From Prochlorococcus sp. MIT 1341 (GTDB lineage Bacteria; Cyanobacteriota; Cyanobacteriia; PCC-6307; Cyanobiaceae): a DNA stretch of 64,000 nt. This document shows, one piece after another, positions 39,666-50,500 of this stretch. Where the stretch lies: NCBI RefSeq assembly GCF_034092415.1, contig NZ_CP139304.1, forward strand, positions 790,001 through 854,000. Direction: 5' to 3'. The first letter of the stretch is position 1, and every line of letters starts with the position of its first letter. The notes below the pieces were generated by a model, which was given only the letters and a program-made list of their open reading frames with translations, was not told the DNA's origin and searched no databases. The position numbers and the translations under genes were made by a program.

Positions 39666-39736
39666 ATCAAAAGGAAACTTCTAGGAAGGCTAGAGAGGGT
39701 TGTTGAAGGAACCATTTATGTAAAGCATTTTAAAGT

Positions 39737-41932
39737 TTAAACGTAGAAGACGTTCCCAATTTTATGCCAATTGCCCTTCACTAAAAGTGCATCAGCAAAA
39801 TCTTCTTCACAGCTAATCATTAATGGACCACATGTCTGGGGGTCAACTATCAGCTCCTTTATAGCCTTATGCATAGAACTTTCTGGAGTGATTTTACCTA
39901 AAACCAAGCTAACTAATCCTGACTGATCAATTCGCGGGGAAAGTAATGACCAAAAAGAGCGGTTAGCAGGAGCTAAAGAACTACAATAGCCTGCCTGAAG
40001 AAGATCAAGTGCACCAGGTAGAGAAGGTATTTTCTCAGCATTAATATGCACTCTAATGGATGAATTATCCCCTGACAGTCTTAATTTCCTAGACGTTATA
40101 TCTAGCATCTCACCTAAATGCCCTAACAGTCCAAATCCCGTGACATCAGTGCAAGCATGAACTGGGTTTGGTGTTAAATATTGTTCTTGAAAAGATCTCA
40201 ACTCCATAAACAAATGATATTGACTAAATGAAAGCTGTTTCGAAGCAAAATCAAGGTGGCTTGGAGCTGCTTTACCAAACATCTCTGCTGCAAAAAGGAC
40301 TCCTGTACCTAATGGCCTGCTTATTAGCAATGCATCTCCATGTTGAATCAATCCTTTTTTTAATTTCGCCATTCCAGATGTTAATTTCCCATTAACACTA
40401 AGAGCCACCTCTAAGCCTAAACTTATAATTTTTGGAGGTATACTTCGTACCTCATAAGTATGTCCTCCAATTAATTTAGCTCCCTGGGGTTTAAGAGCTG
40501 ACTGAATGCCTTGAAGAGTCTGTGAAAGTAATTCCTGCTGAACTTCCTTTGAGGCTGAAGGCAATCCAATCAAGGCCTGTGCAGACACGACTTCTGCACC
40601 ACTCGCCCATAAATCTGAACTTGCATGCAAAGCTGTAATTCTTCCATTTAGCCAACTATCAGAAACCAAAGCGGGAAATCCATCGACACTCTGAAAAAGT
40701 TCACCTCCTTGAGAATCTGGATCTATCTCAACTGCATCCTCAGGATCACTTCCCAAGCTAGAAAGGCCCGCCTGATGCAAAGCAGCTTTTAAAGGACTTG
40801 ATGCAAGTTTTGAAGCACAACCTCTACATTCCATAATCTCAAAACTCATTGAAGAATCAAAAGTCTTTCTCAACCGACCATCAAAAAGAGACATAAAGTG
40901 AAGATCTATTGTTTTTTTTAGCCACCACAAAAATCGACTCGGTCCGACAACAAACCCTCCCCACATAGCTATCGCAGAAGAACTATTAAGGCCCTTTTGA
41001 AAACCAATCAATTTCAAGGCATCTTTTTGAGGCTCCCATTCTTTTAATTGACGCCCCCTCAACAAAAGCTTGAGATTAATCCCAAGAGGCTTCGCAGATC
41101 TAACTGCCCAAACCCCTGAGGGGGGCCTAGGAGAAGATCTAATTACAGCACAATCTCCTACTGCAAACACACTGGACTCAGTTATCGACTGAAGAGTTTT
41201 AGAAGTAAAAACCCTTCCCAAAGGGTCAACAGAAAGGCCACTCAACGCAAGCCAGCCTGGAGACTTGCTTCCTGTGCACAACAAAGCCGAACTTTCTAGT
41301 GGCTGATTAGAAGAGACAAGCTCTATTGATGAATCTTTAAGGACTTTTTGAAAAGTATTGGAGAGGCTCGAAGGATATGCACTTAGGTAAAGCTTGCGAG
41401 AGGGCCAGCGGCGTCTCAAAGCCAACACAACCTCAACCCCAGCCAAACCAGCTCCGACAACAGTAAACCCTGTCCGCGTATCAGCAGACACATAACGATC
41501 CTGTTCCCTCAACCAATCCAATGCATTTTCCAAAGGCTTTATAGGTACGACCTCAAAAGGTCCAGACTTCAATTCAGCCTCCTCAGGTCTCTTTATTTCA
41601 GCGCCAACATCAAGGCTAAGAATATTAAATTCTTTTGGAGGCCTATCAGCTAATAGAACTTTTTTCCTGACAAGGTCCAATCCAATGATTTCTGCAATGA
41701 CTAAAGCGACGCCACTTTTTCGCGCTAAGAACCTGAGATCTATCTCAAGCTGTTTTTTCGAATAATGACCAGAGATCAAGCCAGGGATCATTCCAGAATA
41801 AAGAGTCGTACTTCCCCTATTGATGAGAGTGATCTCAGCGAGAGGACGCAACTTGGGATTCATAGCCCATTGCCTTAACAACAAGACATGGCTATGTCCC
41901 CCACCAGCTAAAACAATCTTTTCATTCCTCAT
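39737..41932 (-). CDS. selD: FAD oxidoreductase - selenide water dikinase fusion
   Basis: 731 residues in two domains. Residues ~1-360 form a pyridine-nucleotide disulfide oxidoreductase-like (NDH-2-like) flavoprotein: LAGGGHSHVLLLRQW near 6, TGFTVVGAGLAGVEVVLALRRRW near 157, and SVFAVGDCAVI near 250. Residues ~366-731 are SelD: catalytic Cys-372 and Lys-375 in GCASK, SVDGFPALVSDSWLNGRITALHASSDLWASGA, and TDVTGFGLLGHLGEM. SelD makes selenophosphate. This fusion is found in a number of cyanobacteria. The flavin domain may supply reduced selenium or respond to redox state (inference). Divergent from the MFS gene. Confidence 0.93.
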   Translation of the reverse strand: MRNEKIVLAGGGHSHVLLLRQWAMNPKLRPLAEITLINRGSTTLYSGMIPGLISGHYSKKQLEIDLRFLARKSGVALVIAEIIGLDLVRKKVLLADRPPKEFNILSLDVGAEIKRPEEAELKSGPFEVVPIKPLENALDWLREQDRYVSADTRTGFTVVGAGLAGVEVVLALRRRWPSRKLYLSAYPSSLSNTFQKVLKDSSIELVSSNQPLESSALLCTGSKSPGWLALSGLSVDPLGRVFTSKTLQSITESSVFAVGDCAVIRSSPRPPSGVWAVRSAKPLGINLKLLLRGRQLKEWEPQKDALKLIGFQKGLNSSSAIAMWGGFVVGPSRFLWWLKKTIDLHFMSLFDGRLRKTFDSSMSFEIMECRGCASKLASSPLKAALHQAGLSSLGSDPEDAVEIDPDSQGGELFQSVDGFPALVSDSWLNGRITALHASSDLWASGAEVVSAQALIGLPSASKEVQQELLSQTLQGIQSALKPQGAKLIGGHTYEVRSIPPKIISLGLEVALSVNGKLTSGMAKLKKGLIQHGDALLISRPLGTGVLFAAEMFGKAAPSHLDFASKQLSFSQYHLFMELRSFQEQYLTPNPVHACTDVTGFGLLGHLGEMLDITSRKLRLSGDNSSIRVHINAEKIPSLPGALDLLQAGYCSSLAPANRSFWSLLSPRIDQSGLVSLVLGKITPESSMHKAIKELIVDPQTCGPLMISCEEDFADALLVKGNWHKIGNVFYV

Positions 41933-42080
41933 GGTTGAACCTCTGAAAGCACTTAAAGAATTGAGAAATCACACCTAGAGCTTTTACAAAGTTATTCCCT
42001 AGAAGCCTCAAAAGCTTTCCTACATACAGCTAATCTGACAAATAACTTTTTGGATATCCTGTTACCTCAATTCCTTGAGA

Positions 42081-43400
42081 ATGAGGAATAATTCCTTAAT
42101 GCCATTAACAAAAACAAAAGCAAACAAGACCTTTTTTTACCTTTGGTTAGCGCAGTTAATATCTAATCTTGGGACTCAAACAACCCTTTATGGAATAGGT
42201 CTATGGCTTTTTTCAAACACCCAACAATTAACTGACTTCGCCTTAGTGGCTTTTGCTGTCCAATTAGCAAGAATAATTGTTTTACCTCTAATAGGAAACC
42301 AAATTTCTGCCTGGCCTAGAAGACAGGTAATGCTCATCTCGAACTGCATTGGAGCTCTATGTACTCTTGGGTTTGCAATGGTGCTTCTTCAAAGTGAAGA
42401 CATCCCTCTTTTGGCACCTCTTCTTCTTCTTCAAGGGCTTGCTGCAATGGCAGAAGCCACATTAATCCTGAGTTTCTCAAGTCTTATTCCTGCTCTAATA
42501 ATCAATAAGCAGTCTCTAATCAAAGCTAACGGCCTTTTCGCAAGCACAGATAGTGTTGTACTTGCAATAGCGCCATTCCTTGGAAGCTGGCTAGCCGGAA
42601 CAATTGGCTTAGAAGGGGTTCTCAGCCTGGATGCTTGCAGTTTTATCCTCGCTTTTATATGCGTTCTTGCCGCACCATGGTCCACTCAACTAAATAATCC
42701 ATCAGGCTTATCAAAACCCTGGAGAGGTCTTCATCTAATTAATCATTGGGAAACAATCAAGGAATTGTGGAGGGCCAGTCCCCTCAGCCAAATTGCTCTG
42801 ACCATTAGTACCTGCGTAGCTTTCTCCTATGCCGCAACCGAAATACTTTTCCCAGCCTGGGTTGCTGTGACCTATGGCCCAAAAAGAATGGCTCTAGTCA
42901 TTCTTGCAGCCATTCTGGGATACCTCCTAGGCCTTCTTGCCTGGCAGACCCAAATAGGAAACTACTGGAAAGGAATATGGCAAAAAATGATTTACATCCA
43001 AGCCTTAATCCTTATGGGGGCAGGATTACAGATTTTTGAGTCAACAACTCTCATCTGGTTTGCAGGTGTTTTCATCTTCAGCGGTGGCATACCTATAGTT
43101 ATGTCTTCAATCCAGCAAATATGGAGTCATATAGCTCTCCCAAAAGACCTCCCACGTTTTTTTGCCATTAGATACGCATTTGAATGGTCAGCAAGATTAA
43201 TTGCTTTCATTACTGTCTCGATAGGGGTAGATCAATTAATTCAACCTGTCCTACTTTCGGCTAATTTGCCTCCCTGGATAAAATTATCTTTAGGCACAGG
43301 AGAGGGAAGAGCTATCGCAGTAGCGCTTGGGGCAATGGGATGGGTACTATTTCTATCCGGAATCAGCCAAAAAAAGAACTTGCGTTCAACTTTTAGGTAA
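42081..43400 (+). CDS. MFS transporter at head of PKS cluster
   Basis: 439 residues from ATG 42081 (a TTG at 42075 and an ATG at 42102 are alternatives). About 12 membrane helices; the first loop pair shows LAQLISNLGTQTTLYGIGLWLF and ISAWPRRQVMLISN, the MFS-3/enterobactin-exporter-like pattern. Ends 15 bp before the GT28-like gene. Most likely exports or flips the cluster product or an intermediate; drug-efflux-like substrates cannot be ruled out. Confidence 0.85.
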   Translation: MRNNSLMPLTKTKANKTFFYLWLAQLISNLGTQTTLYGIGLWLFSNTQQLTDFALVAFAVQLARIIVLPLIGNQISAWPRRQVMLISNCIGALCTLGFAMVLLQSEDIPLLAPLLLLQGLAAMAEATLILSFSSLIPALIINKQSLIKANGLFASTDSVVLAIAPFLGSWLAGTIGLEGVLSLDACSFILAFICVLAAPWSTQLNNPSGLSKPWRGLHLINHWETIKELWRASPLSQIALTISTCVAFSYAATEILFPAWVAVTYGPKRMALVILAAILGYLLGLLAWQTQIGNYWKGIWQKMIYIQALILMGAGLQIFESTTLIWFAGVFIFSGGIPIVMSSIQQIWSHIALPKDLPRFFAIRYAFEWSARLIAFITVSIGVDQLIQPVLLSANLPPWIKLSLGTGEGRAIAVALGAMGWVLFLSGISQKKNLRSTFR

Positions 43401-43415
43401 ATCATTCAATCATCT

Positions 43416-44537
43416 ATGCGAGTTCTAATTCTTACTTCAAGTGGAGGTACTGCACATGACGCGGCAGCCTATTCAATAAAAAATTGGTTATTGAAGTGGG
43501 ACCCTGATGGCTCAGCATCTGTGGAGCATTTACTTGAAAAAGCAAGCCTCGTTATGAGAGCAAGCGTAAATCTCTACAACTGGATTCAAAAACACTGGCC
43601 ATGGCTTCATAAAATTTATTGGCGATTGGTGGAATTCGAAGATCTCGTAAAACCTTCCACCGTTTTGTTTGGCAGAAGCTATTTCATACGCTTACTAAAA
43701 CATTTTCGCCCAGAAGTCATTATTTCAACCCATCCACATATAAATCGAGGTCACTTTGATCTCGCAAAGAGAATTCTTGGAGAGTCATTGAGATGTATAA
43801 CATGTTGCACTGAACTGGATGGCGGCTTCGGTTTCAGTAGGAACTGGGTATCCCAAAGAACCGACAGCTTCTGGGCATTGACACAAGAGGTCAAAAGCGA
43901 AGTGATACATCGAGGCATCTCGCCCAATCGAGTAGAAGTATTAGGTCCATTATTTGACCCTGCTTTTGAGTCAGTATTAGAACAATCAACTAATAAATCT
44001 GCCAAGGAAAACCCTCTACCCCTAATCGTTCTCGGGGCCGGAGCAAATGGATCTAACAACCACTTGCATTTACTAAATGCACTTCTTCCTCTTTCTGGTC
44101 GAATTCGCATAGTTGCATTATGTGGGAAACGAAAAAGTTCCAAAAAAAGAATTGATGCTTGGCATTCTGTTCACCCAGAGATTGCAGTTGAAGCTGTTGA
44201 CTTTCAGAGTCCAGAACAGATGGCAATTCTCTACAAAAAAGCTTGGGTCATGGTCGCTAGGCCAGGCGCTAGAACTGCCACTGAAGCTATAGCCTCAGGA
44301 TGTGTACTGATCTTCAACGGGTTTGGAAGCACCATGCCTCAGGAGTTACTTGCAAGGTATTACTTCTCGTCTAGAGGTATAGACATTTCCATCAATAAAC
44401 CTGAAGATCTAATGGGAATACTTAGTCAATGGCTCGAAGACCCCAAACAGCATAGGCTTATTGAAGAAACCTACAACTGCAACCAACTAAAAGGAAACCT
44501 TGATGGCATTAAAAAGTTGATACTGGGGATGGCTTGA
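43416..44537 (+). CDS. MGDG-synthase/MurG-like glycosyltransferase (GT28)
   Basis: 373 residues. The N-terminal half has the MGDG-synthase pattern (VLILTSSGGTAHDAAAYSIKNWL, then FRPEVIISTHPHINRG near 103). The C-terminal half holds the UDP-sugar site VLGAGANGSNNHL near 207 and ARPGARTATEAIASGCVLIFNGFGSTMPQE near 285. This family moves a hexose from a UDP-sugar to a lipid hydroxyl at the membrane face. The TGA stop overlaps the PKS start by one base (TGATG), so it is translated together with the PKS. Its acceptor is probably the PKS-derived alcohol or a lipid carrying it (inference). Confidence 0.85.
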   Translation: MRVLILTSSGGTAHDAAAYSIKNWLLKWDPDGSASVEHLLEKASLVMRASVNLYNWIQKHWPWLHKIYWRLVEFEDLVKPSTVLFGRSYFIRLLKHFRPEVIISTHPHINRGHFDLAKRILGESLRCITCCTELDGGFGFSRNWVSQRTDSFWALTQEVKSEVIHRGISPNRVEVLGPLFDPAFESVLEQSTNKSAKENPLPLIVLGAGANGSNNHLHLLNALLPLSGRIRIVALCGKRKSSKKRIDAWHSVHPEIAVEAVDFQSPEQMAILYKKAWVMVARPGARTATEAIASGCVLIFNGFGSTMPQELLARYYFSSRGIDISINKPEDLMGILSQWLEDPKQHRLIEETYNCNQLKGNLDGIKKLILGMA

Positions 44538-47500
44538 TGCCTTTGCAAGATCCCATCGCAATAATTGGCATTGGATGCAACCTTCCTGGTGGGATCCAAT
44601 CACCAGATCAATTCTGGGAAGTCCTTCGTGATGGGAAGGATGCAATTAGACAAATCCCTAATGAAAGATGGGATCTTGACTTTCACTTCAACCCAGACCC
44701 CAAAAAACCTCTTACCCAGCATGTGCGAAAGGGTGGTTTCATTGAGGATATCGATCTGTTTGACCCAGGTTTTTTTGGAATCACACCAAGGGAAGCCATA
44801 TGCATGGACCCTCAGCAACGCCTTTTGCTCGAAGTGTCCTGGCGTTCTATTGAGGATGCTGGTGTCCCAATCGACAAAATTAGAGGGCAATCTGTTGGAG
44901 TATTTGTTGGCATCTCAAGTGCTGACTACAGCTCCCTACTTTGGGCTTCCAGTGAGGACTATCTCACTCCTGACAATGAACCCTTTATTCTTCCAGGTAA
45001 CACAGGATGTATTGCTGCCAACAGGCTTTCCTATTTTTTAGATCTAAAAGGACCAAGCTTCACAGTTGATACTGCTTGTTCCTCTTCTTTAGTTGCAGTG
45101 CATCTAGCCTGTGAGAGTCTCCAAAAAGGCGAATCAGAACTAGCAATTGCTGGCGGAGTCCAAGCACTTCTCCATCCAGGAATACAAATGAGTTTTTGTA
45201 AGGCAGGCTTACTCTCCCCTGAGGGCCGATGCAAAAGCTTTGATTCTGAAGCAAATGGATATGTTCGCTCTGAAGGAGCAGGAGTAGTGCTCTTAAAACC
45301 TCTAAAAACTGCTTTAAGAGATGGTGATCAGATTCATGCTTTGATTGAAGGTACCGCAATCAACTCAGATGGACGCAGTCAGGGCCTAGCCGCACCAAGC
45401 CAACGTTCTCAATCTAATTGTGTTCGCAAGGCCTACGAAAGTGCGGGTTTAGCACCAAATCAAACCCAATATGTTGAAGCCCATGGGACGGGGACACGTC
45501 AAGGCGACCCTATTGAGCTAAGAGCTTTAGGTAGCGTTCTAAGGGAAGGTAGACCTAATAACCAACCATGTCGAATAGGCTCAGTCAAAACAAACCTTGG
45601 TCATGGCGAAACTGCTGCAGGAATAACAGGTCTTATCAAAACCGTACTTTGTTTAAAAGAAAGGAAAATACCCGCGAGCTTACATTTTCACAAACCAAAC
45701 CCCTCTATAGATTTTGAAAAACTTGGTTTAAAAGTTCAAACTAAGCTTGAATCATTTCCGAATCCTAAAAGCAAATTAATCGCAGGAGTGAGCTCCTTTG
45801 GGTTTGGGGGAACAAATGCTCATGCGGTTTTAAGTGAATCCCCTAAAACAAAAAATTTACTAATAAATAACCACGATGAAAAGGTAGAGCCCCCAATATA
45901 TTTCCTCTGCATTTCTGCAAGAACAACTAAAGCGCTTGAGATTCTGAGAAAAGAATATGTTTTTCTCTTAAAGAATAACCCTTTATTAAGTATCAATGAC
46001 GTCGCGGCAAGCACACATCTTGGGAGAAGTATGTTCCCTCATAGATTGATCGCAATAGGAACAAATCGAGATGAGTTAGTTTCTCAACTTGAACTTCAAG
46101 AAGAGCCAGCCTGGAATGGAGAAACGTCACTTGTAAGCTCTAGTACAAGCAAAAGCAATGAACCTCTTGAAAAAATAACTCTTGGCTTATCTGGTGAAGA
46201 AGGGAAAAAGAAGCTCAAAAAATTAGCCCTGGAAATTGGAAAAGGTGAAAAATTTGACTGGAAAATCTTTCACCATCCATTCCCTCACAAACGCGTGAAT
46301 GTTCCTGGTCATCCATTCATAAAACAACGTTATTGGTGGAATAAACCAGAAAATGAAAAGAGCAAATCAAGTCTTTGGCTGGATCATATAGGTAAAACAA
46401 ATAAAAAGGCATCAAGTGTAAATAAGGAACGAATCTTACAATTTGAACAACTTGAACTCCCTGGCTCATCTGAACATTTCCATGCAGAATTAAATCCTAT
46501 CGAGATCTTAGATTTAGGCGACCATTTAGTTCGTGATTGGGTGGTTTTCCCTGCTGCAGGATATATTGCATTGGCACTTGATCTAAAACGAGAAAGGAAT
46601 CAAGAGTCTTTTCTTTCTGATTTTGTTTTAGATACTCCCCTTAGAATTCAAGACAAATCCAGCACCTTACAGGCTGTATTAGAAGGAGGTAAAATGAGCT
46701 TTTACAGTAAAGATTTAGGGAAGAAAACATGGCTAAAACATGGCGAACTAATTCTTAAAGATAGAGGGAATCAAAGATTTAATAATATTGTTCTGCAAGA
46801 CAAGGTGGCTAATTCTTTTTCGGACATTGAATCTATTTCCACAAAATCTTTCTATGAAAGCTTGTCCACCATTGGTCTTAACTATGGAAAACTTTATCAG
46901 CCAATCAAATCGCTACGCTCCAGGCCTTATCAAGCATGGGTAGAAATAGAAAGGCCAAATAGTGCTCCAGACAGATGCCTAATAGATGGCTGTTTTCAAG
47001 CAGTTGCAGCTTGTTTAGATGTTAGAGAAACAAATGGTCAATTATTTCTTCCAGTTGGTCTGAAAAATCTTGAGTTCACAGAATGGCCTTTACCAGACAA
47101 GTTCAATTGCAATATCTTATTGCATCCACCCCAGGACCACAATTCAACAATAATAGCTGATTTAGAATTAGAGAAAGAAGGTAAATGCATCGGCAAACTA
47201 GTTGGTCTAAAGCTAAGAAGACTAACCCGATCAGTGCTAGACCTTCTATTCCCAAAGAAAGAGTCCTCAAAAATCAAGCCAAGTTTATTACACTCTAAAT
47301 GGTCACCAATAAGCATTCAAAAAGACAAAAAGCCAACATTCAACAATAATCAGATAATTGTAATTGGACCAGATAAGTCTCGAATTGAAAATTTAAATTG
47401 TTGGGCCAATGTTGAAGACCTATCCCTCAATAGAATACCTCTTAGAGCTGAATTATCACAGGTTCATACACCCCTTATCTTATGGCCAAGAATCACAAAA

Positions 47501-50500
47501 GAAAATCCAGAGAATTTGCTGAATATACTCTTAAAAGTTTTTAAATCCCTATCAAATGATCACCAAGAGCCTATTTTACTTGTTTTAGAAGGTGATTCCC
47601 CAACAACAAGTTCCCTAAAAGCTTTCCAACGCTCCGTGATGCTTGAACGCCCAGACTGGAAATTGACAACCTTGCATCTACCCTCTGAATTAGATCAACA
47701 TCCAAAACCTGAAGACTGGGGAGAAATCTTCTTAGCAAGCGAAAAATTTTCCGAAATCTCTTACTTAAATGGCGTCCTAAATAGCCCACATTTAGAAGTA
47801 GTAGAAAATGAGAGGTTCCAAATAAGAACTGATGGGACTGGGCGTTTAGAAGGTCTACATCGCAAGGCAATGCCTCCCACAGAACTATTGCCAGGTGAAG
47901 TTGAAATAGCTGTTGAAGCGACTGGCCTTAACTTTCGAGATGTACTCAATTCCCTAGGATTACTAAAGGATCATGCAGCTTCGCTTGGAATAGACGACCA
48001 AACCCGTTTGCCATTTGGAGGGGAAGCTGTTGGGAAGATAGTGGATATTGGCCCTAATTTATCCAGCGAACTTATTGGGCAAAGAGTTGTTGCAGCCCTA
48101 ACAATTGGCAGCCTCGCGAGTCATGTCATTTCAAGAGAAGAGCTTTGCATACCTATGCCCCCAGGCATGAGTGCAGAAGAAGGAGCAAGCTTTTCAACTG
48201 CTTTTCTGACAGCTGCATATGGCCTAGAAAAGCTTGCAAAATTAGAACCCAACCAAACCGTTCTTATACATTCCGCGGCGGGAGGGGTCGGTCAAGCAGC
48301 AATGCAAATAGCAAAACGTTCCGGAGCAAAAATTTTTGCCACCGCCTCTGCTGGCAAGCAAAACCTAATCAAGGAACAAGGCGTAGAAGGAGTATTTGAT
48401 TCAAGAACTCTAGATTTTGCTGATCAGATTTTGGATTGCACTAATGGTGTTGGCGTAGATGTAGTACTTAATAGTCTTAAAGGAGAATGGGTTGATGCCA
48501 GTTTCAAGTGCCTAAAAAAGGGAGGAAAGTTCTTAGAACTTGGCAAGATTGATATCTGGAGCGATGCACAAGCAAAGGAGAAAAGACCAGACGCCAAATA
48601 TCTTCCTTTTGATTTACTGGAAGTTGCTACCGCTGAACCATTGAAGATAAGAAGTCTTCTTCTCAGAATTAGCAAAGAAATATCTACTGGTTCGTTGCAA
48701 AATATACCATCTAAAGCTTGGCATATAAATGAATTCAAAGATGCTTTCAAGCACATGGCTCAAGCAAGGCATATAGGTAAGGTTGTAATCAAACAACCGA
48801 TACAACCTGAACAAATTTCCATCAAAGAAAATGCAACCTATTTAATAACTGGTGCTTTAGGCGGCATTGGGTTGAAACTTCTTAAATGGGTTACATCCCA
48901 GGGAGCAAAATCATTAATTTTAGTTGGTCGTTCATTTAAAGACCCTAAAGAAGATGCTCAGAGAGTGTTAAAAGAGCTGAGGGGTAAAGGGGTTAAATAT
49001 ACTTGCATCGCTTATGACCTTTCAGAAACAAAAAATTCTACAACTTCTCAAGAACTTAAAAGGACGATCAATCTCCTCCCTAATACTAAACCTTTACGTG
49101 GCATTTTTCATACCGCAGGCCTACTCCGCGATGGTCTTCTATCAACGATTGATGAGGATTGTATTAAATCAACTATGGATCCAAAACTTCAAGGATGGAA
49201 ATTATTTGAAAGCCTAATAAAGAAAGAGTCTGATTTAGATTTTATTATTGGGTTCTCTTCTATAGCAGCTTTACTTGGTTCCCCAGGGCAAGCAGCATAT
49301 GCAGCCGCAAATGGTGCCATAGAAGGATATTGCAAAAGAGAGTCTTCATCTCCAATCAGACTTGCAATCCAATGGGGACCTTGGTCAAACACAGGGATGG
49401 CAAAGGGGTTAGAAAGTCGTTTTGAAAAAATAGGTATGAAAATGATTGCCCCAGAAGATGCTTTTGAGTCACTAAATAGACTTCTAAAAAGAGGAGAAGG
49501 AGGGGTGATCTCTGTCGCAGATAATGACTGGCAAATGCTTGCATCTCAAGCATTACCAAGGCAAAAAGATTGGTTTAATGACTTGCTTGAAAAGATCGGG
49601 CCATCACCTTCTGAGCGCCTTTGGAAGAAGTTGAAAGCACTGCCAAAATCTCAGCATCAATTGATTCTAATGCAGGAGTTACGAGAAAGATTGGCAAGAG
49701 TAATGGCAGCAGAATCTGATTCGGAAGATTTACTAGAGGCCTCTTCTATTGATTCAAGTGAATCTCTCTTTAACCTTGGGCTTGATTCATTAATGGCAGT
49801 TGAATATGCAGCTGTAGTTCAAACAGAACTTGGGATTCGACTTGATCTTGAAGCTCTTGCAGATGACCCCACCCTTGATGCACTTGCCGAACTTGGGCTC
49901 AAACAATTAACACCTAAACAGGGTCAATCCCATAATGAATCTTTAAATCTTGAGCAGGAGGCAAAGCTAGATAAAGACTGGTCCTGCCCTTCTCTAAATC
50001 CAAGTCTTTGTCCCGGCAACTCAATATTCCTAACAGGGGCATCTGGCTTCCTGGGTGCATACTTATTAGCAGGACAACTTAAACGTTGGGAGGATCTCAA
50101 TGTACGCTGTCTGGTAAGAGCAAAGACCGTTGAAATTGCTCTTGAGAGAATAAAGAAAAACTTATATTTTTATGGTCTCTGGGAACCAAGTTGGGAGAGG
50201 AGAATAAAACCAATACTTGGTGATTTATCACTCTCAAGATTTGGGCTTGAAGAAGAACATTTCAAAAAATTATCAAATAAAATTGGAGGAATCCTTCATA
50301 ACGGTGCGCAACTTAGTCAAATGGCACCTTATGCGCAGTTGACAGCTGCCAATGTAGGAGGAACCCGAGAAATATTAAACCTAGCGACTATCTCTAACCC
50401 TATTCGCTTAGAGCATGTTTCGAGTGTTTCTGTTTTCGAAGGAGCTGCCTATAGAAATCGTGAAATAGATGAGTGTGACGACCTTAACTGCTGCGAGGGC

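Noticed and set aside
43416-44537. Reading the GT28-like gene as MurG or as a housekeeping galactolipid synthase
   Set aside because: The MGDG-synthase-like N terminus argues against MurG, and cyanobacteria make galactolipid with a GT2 enzyme (MgdA) plus epimerase. Tight coupling to the PKS favours a cluster-specific role, though this is inference.
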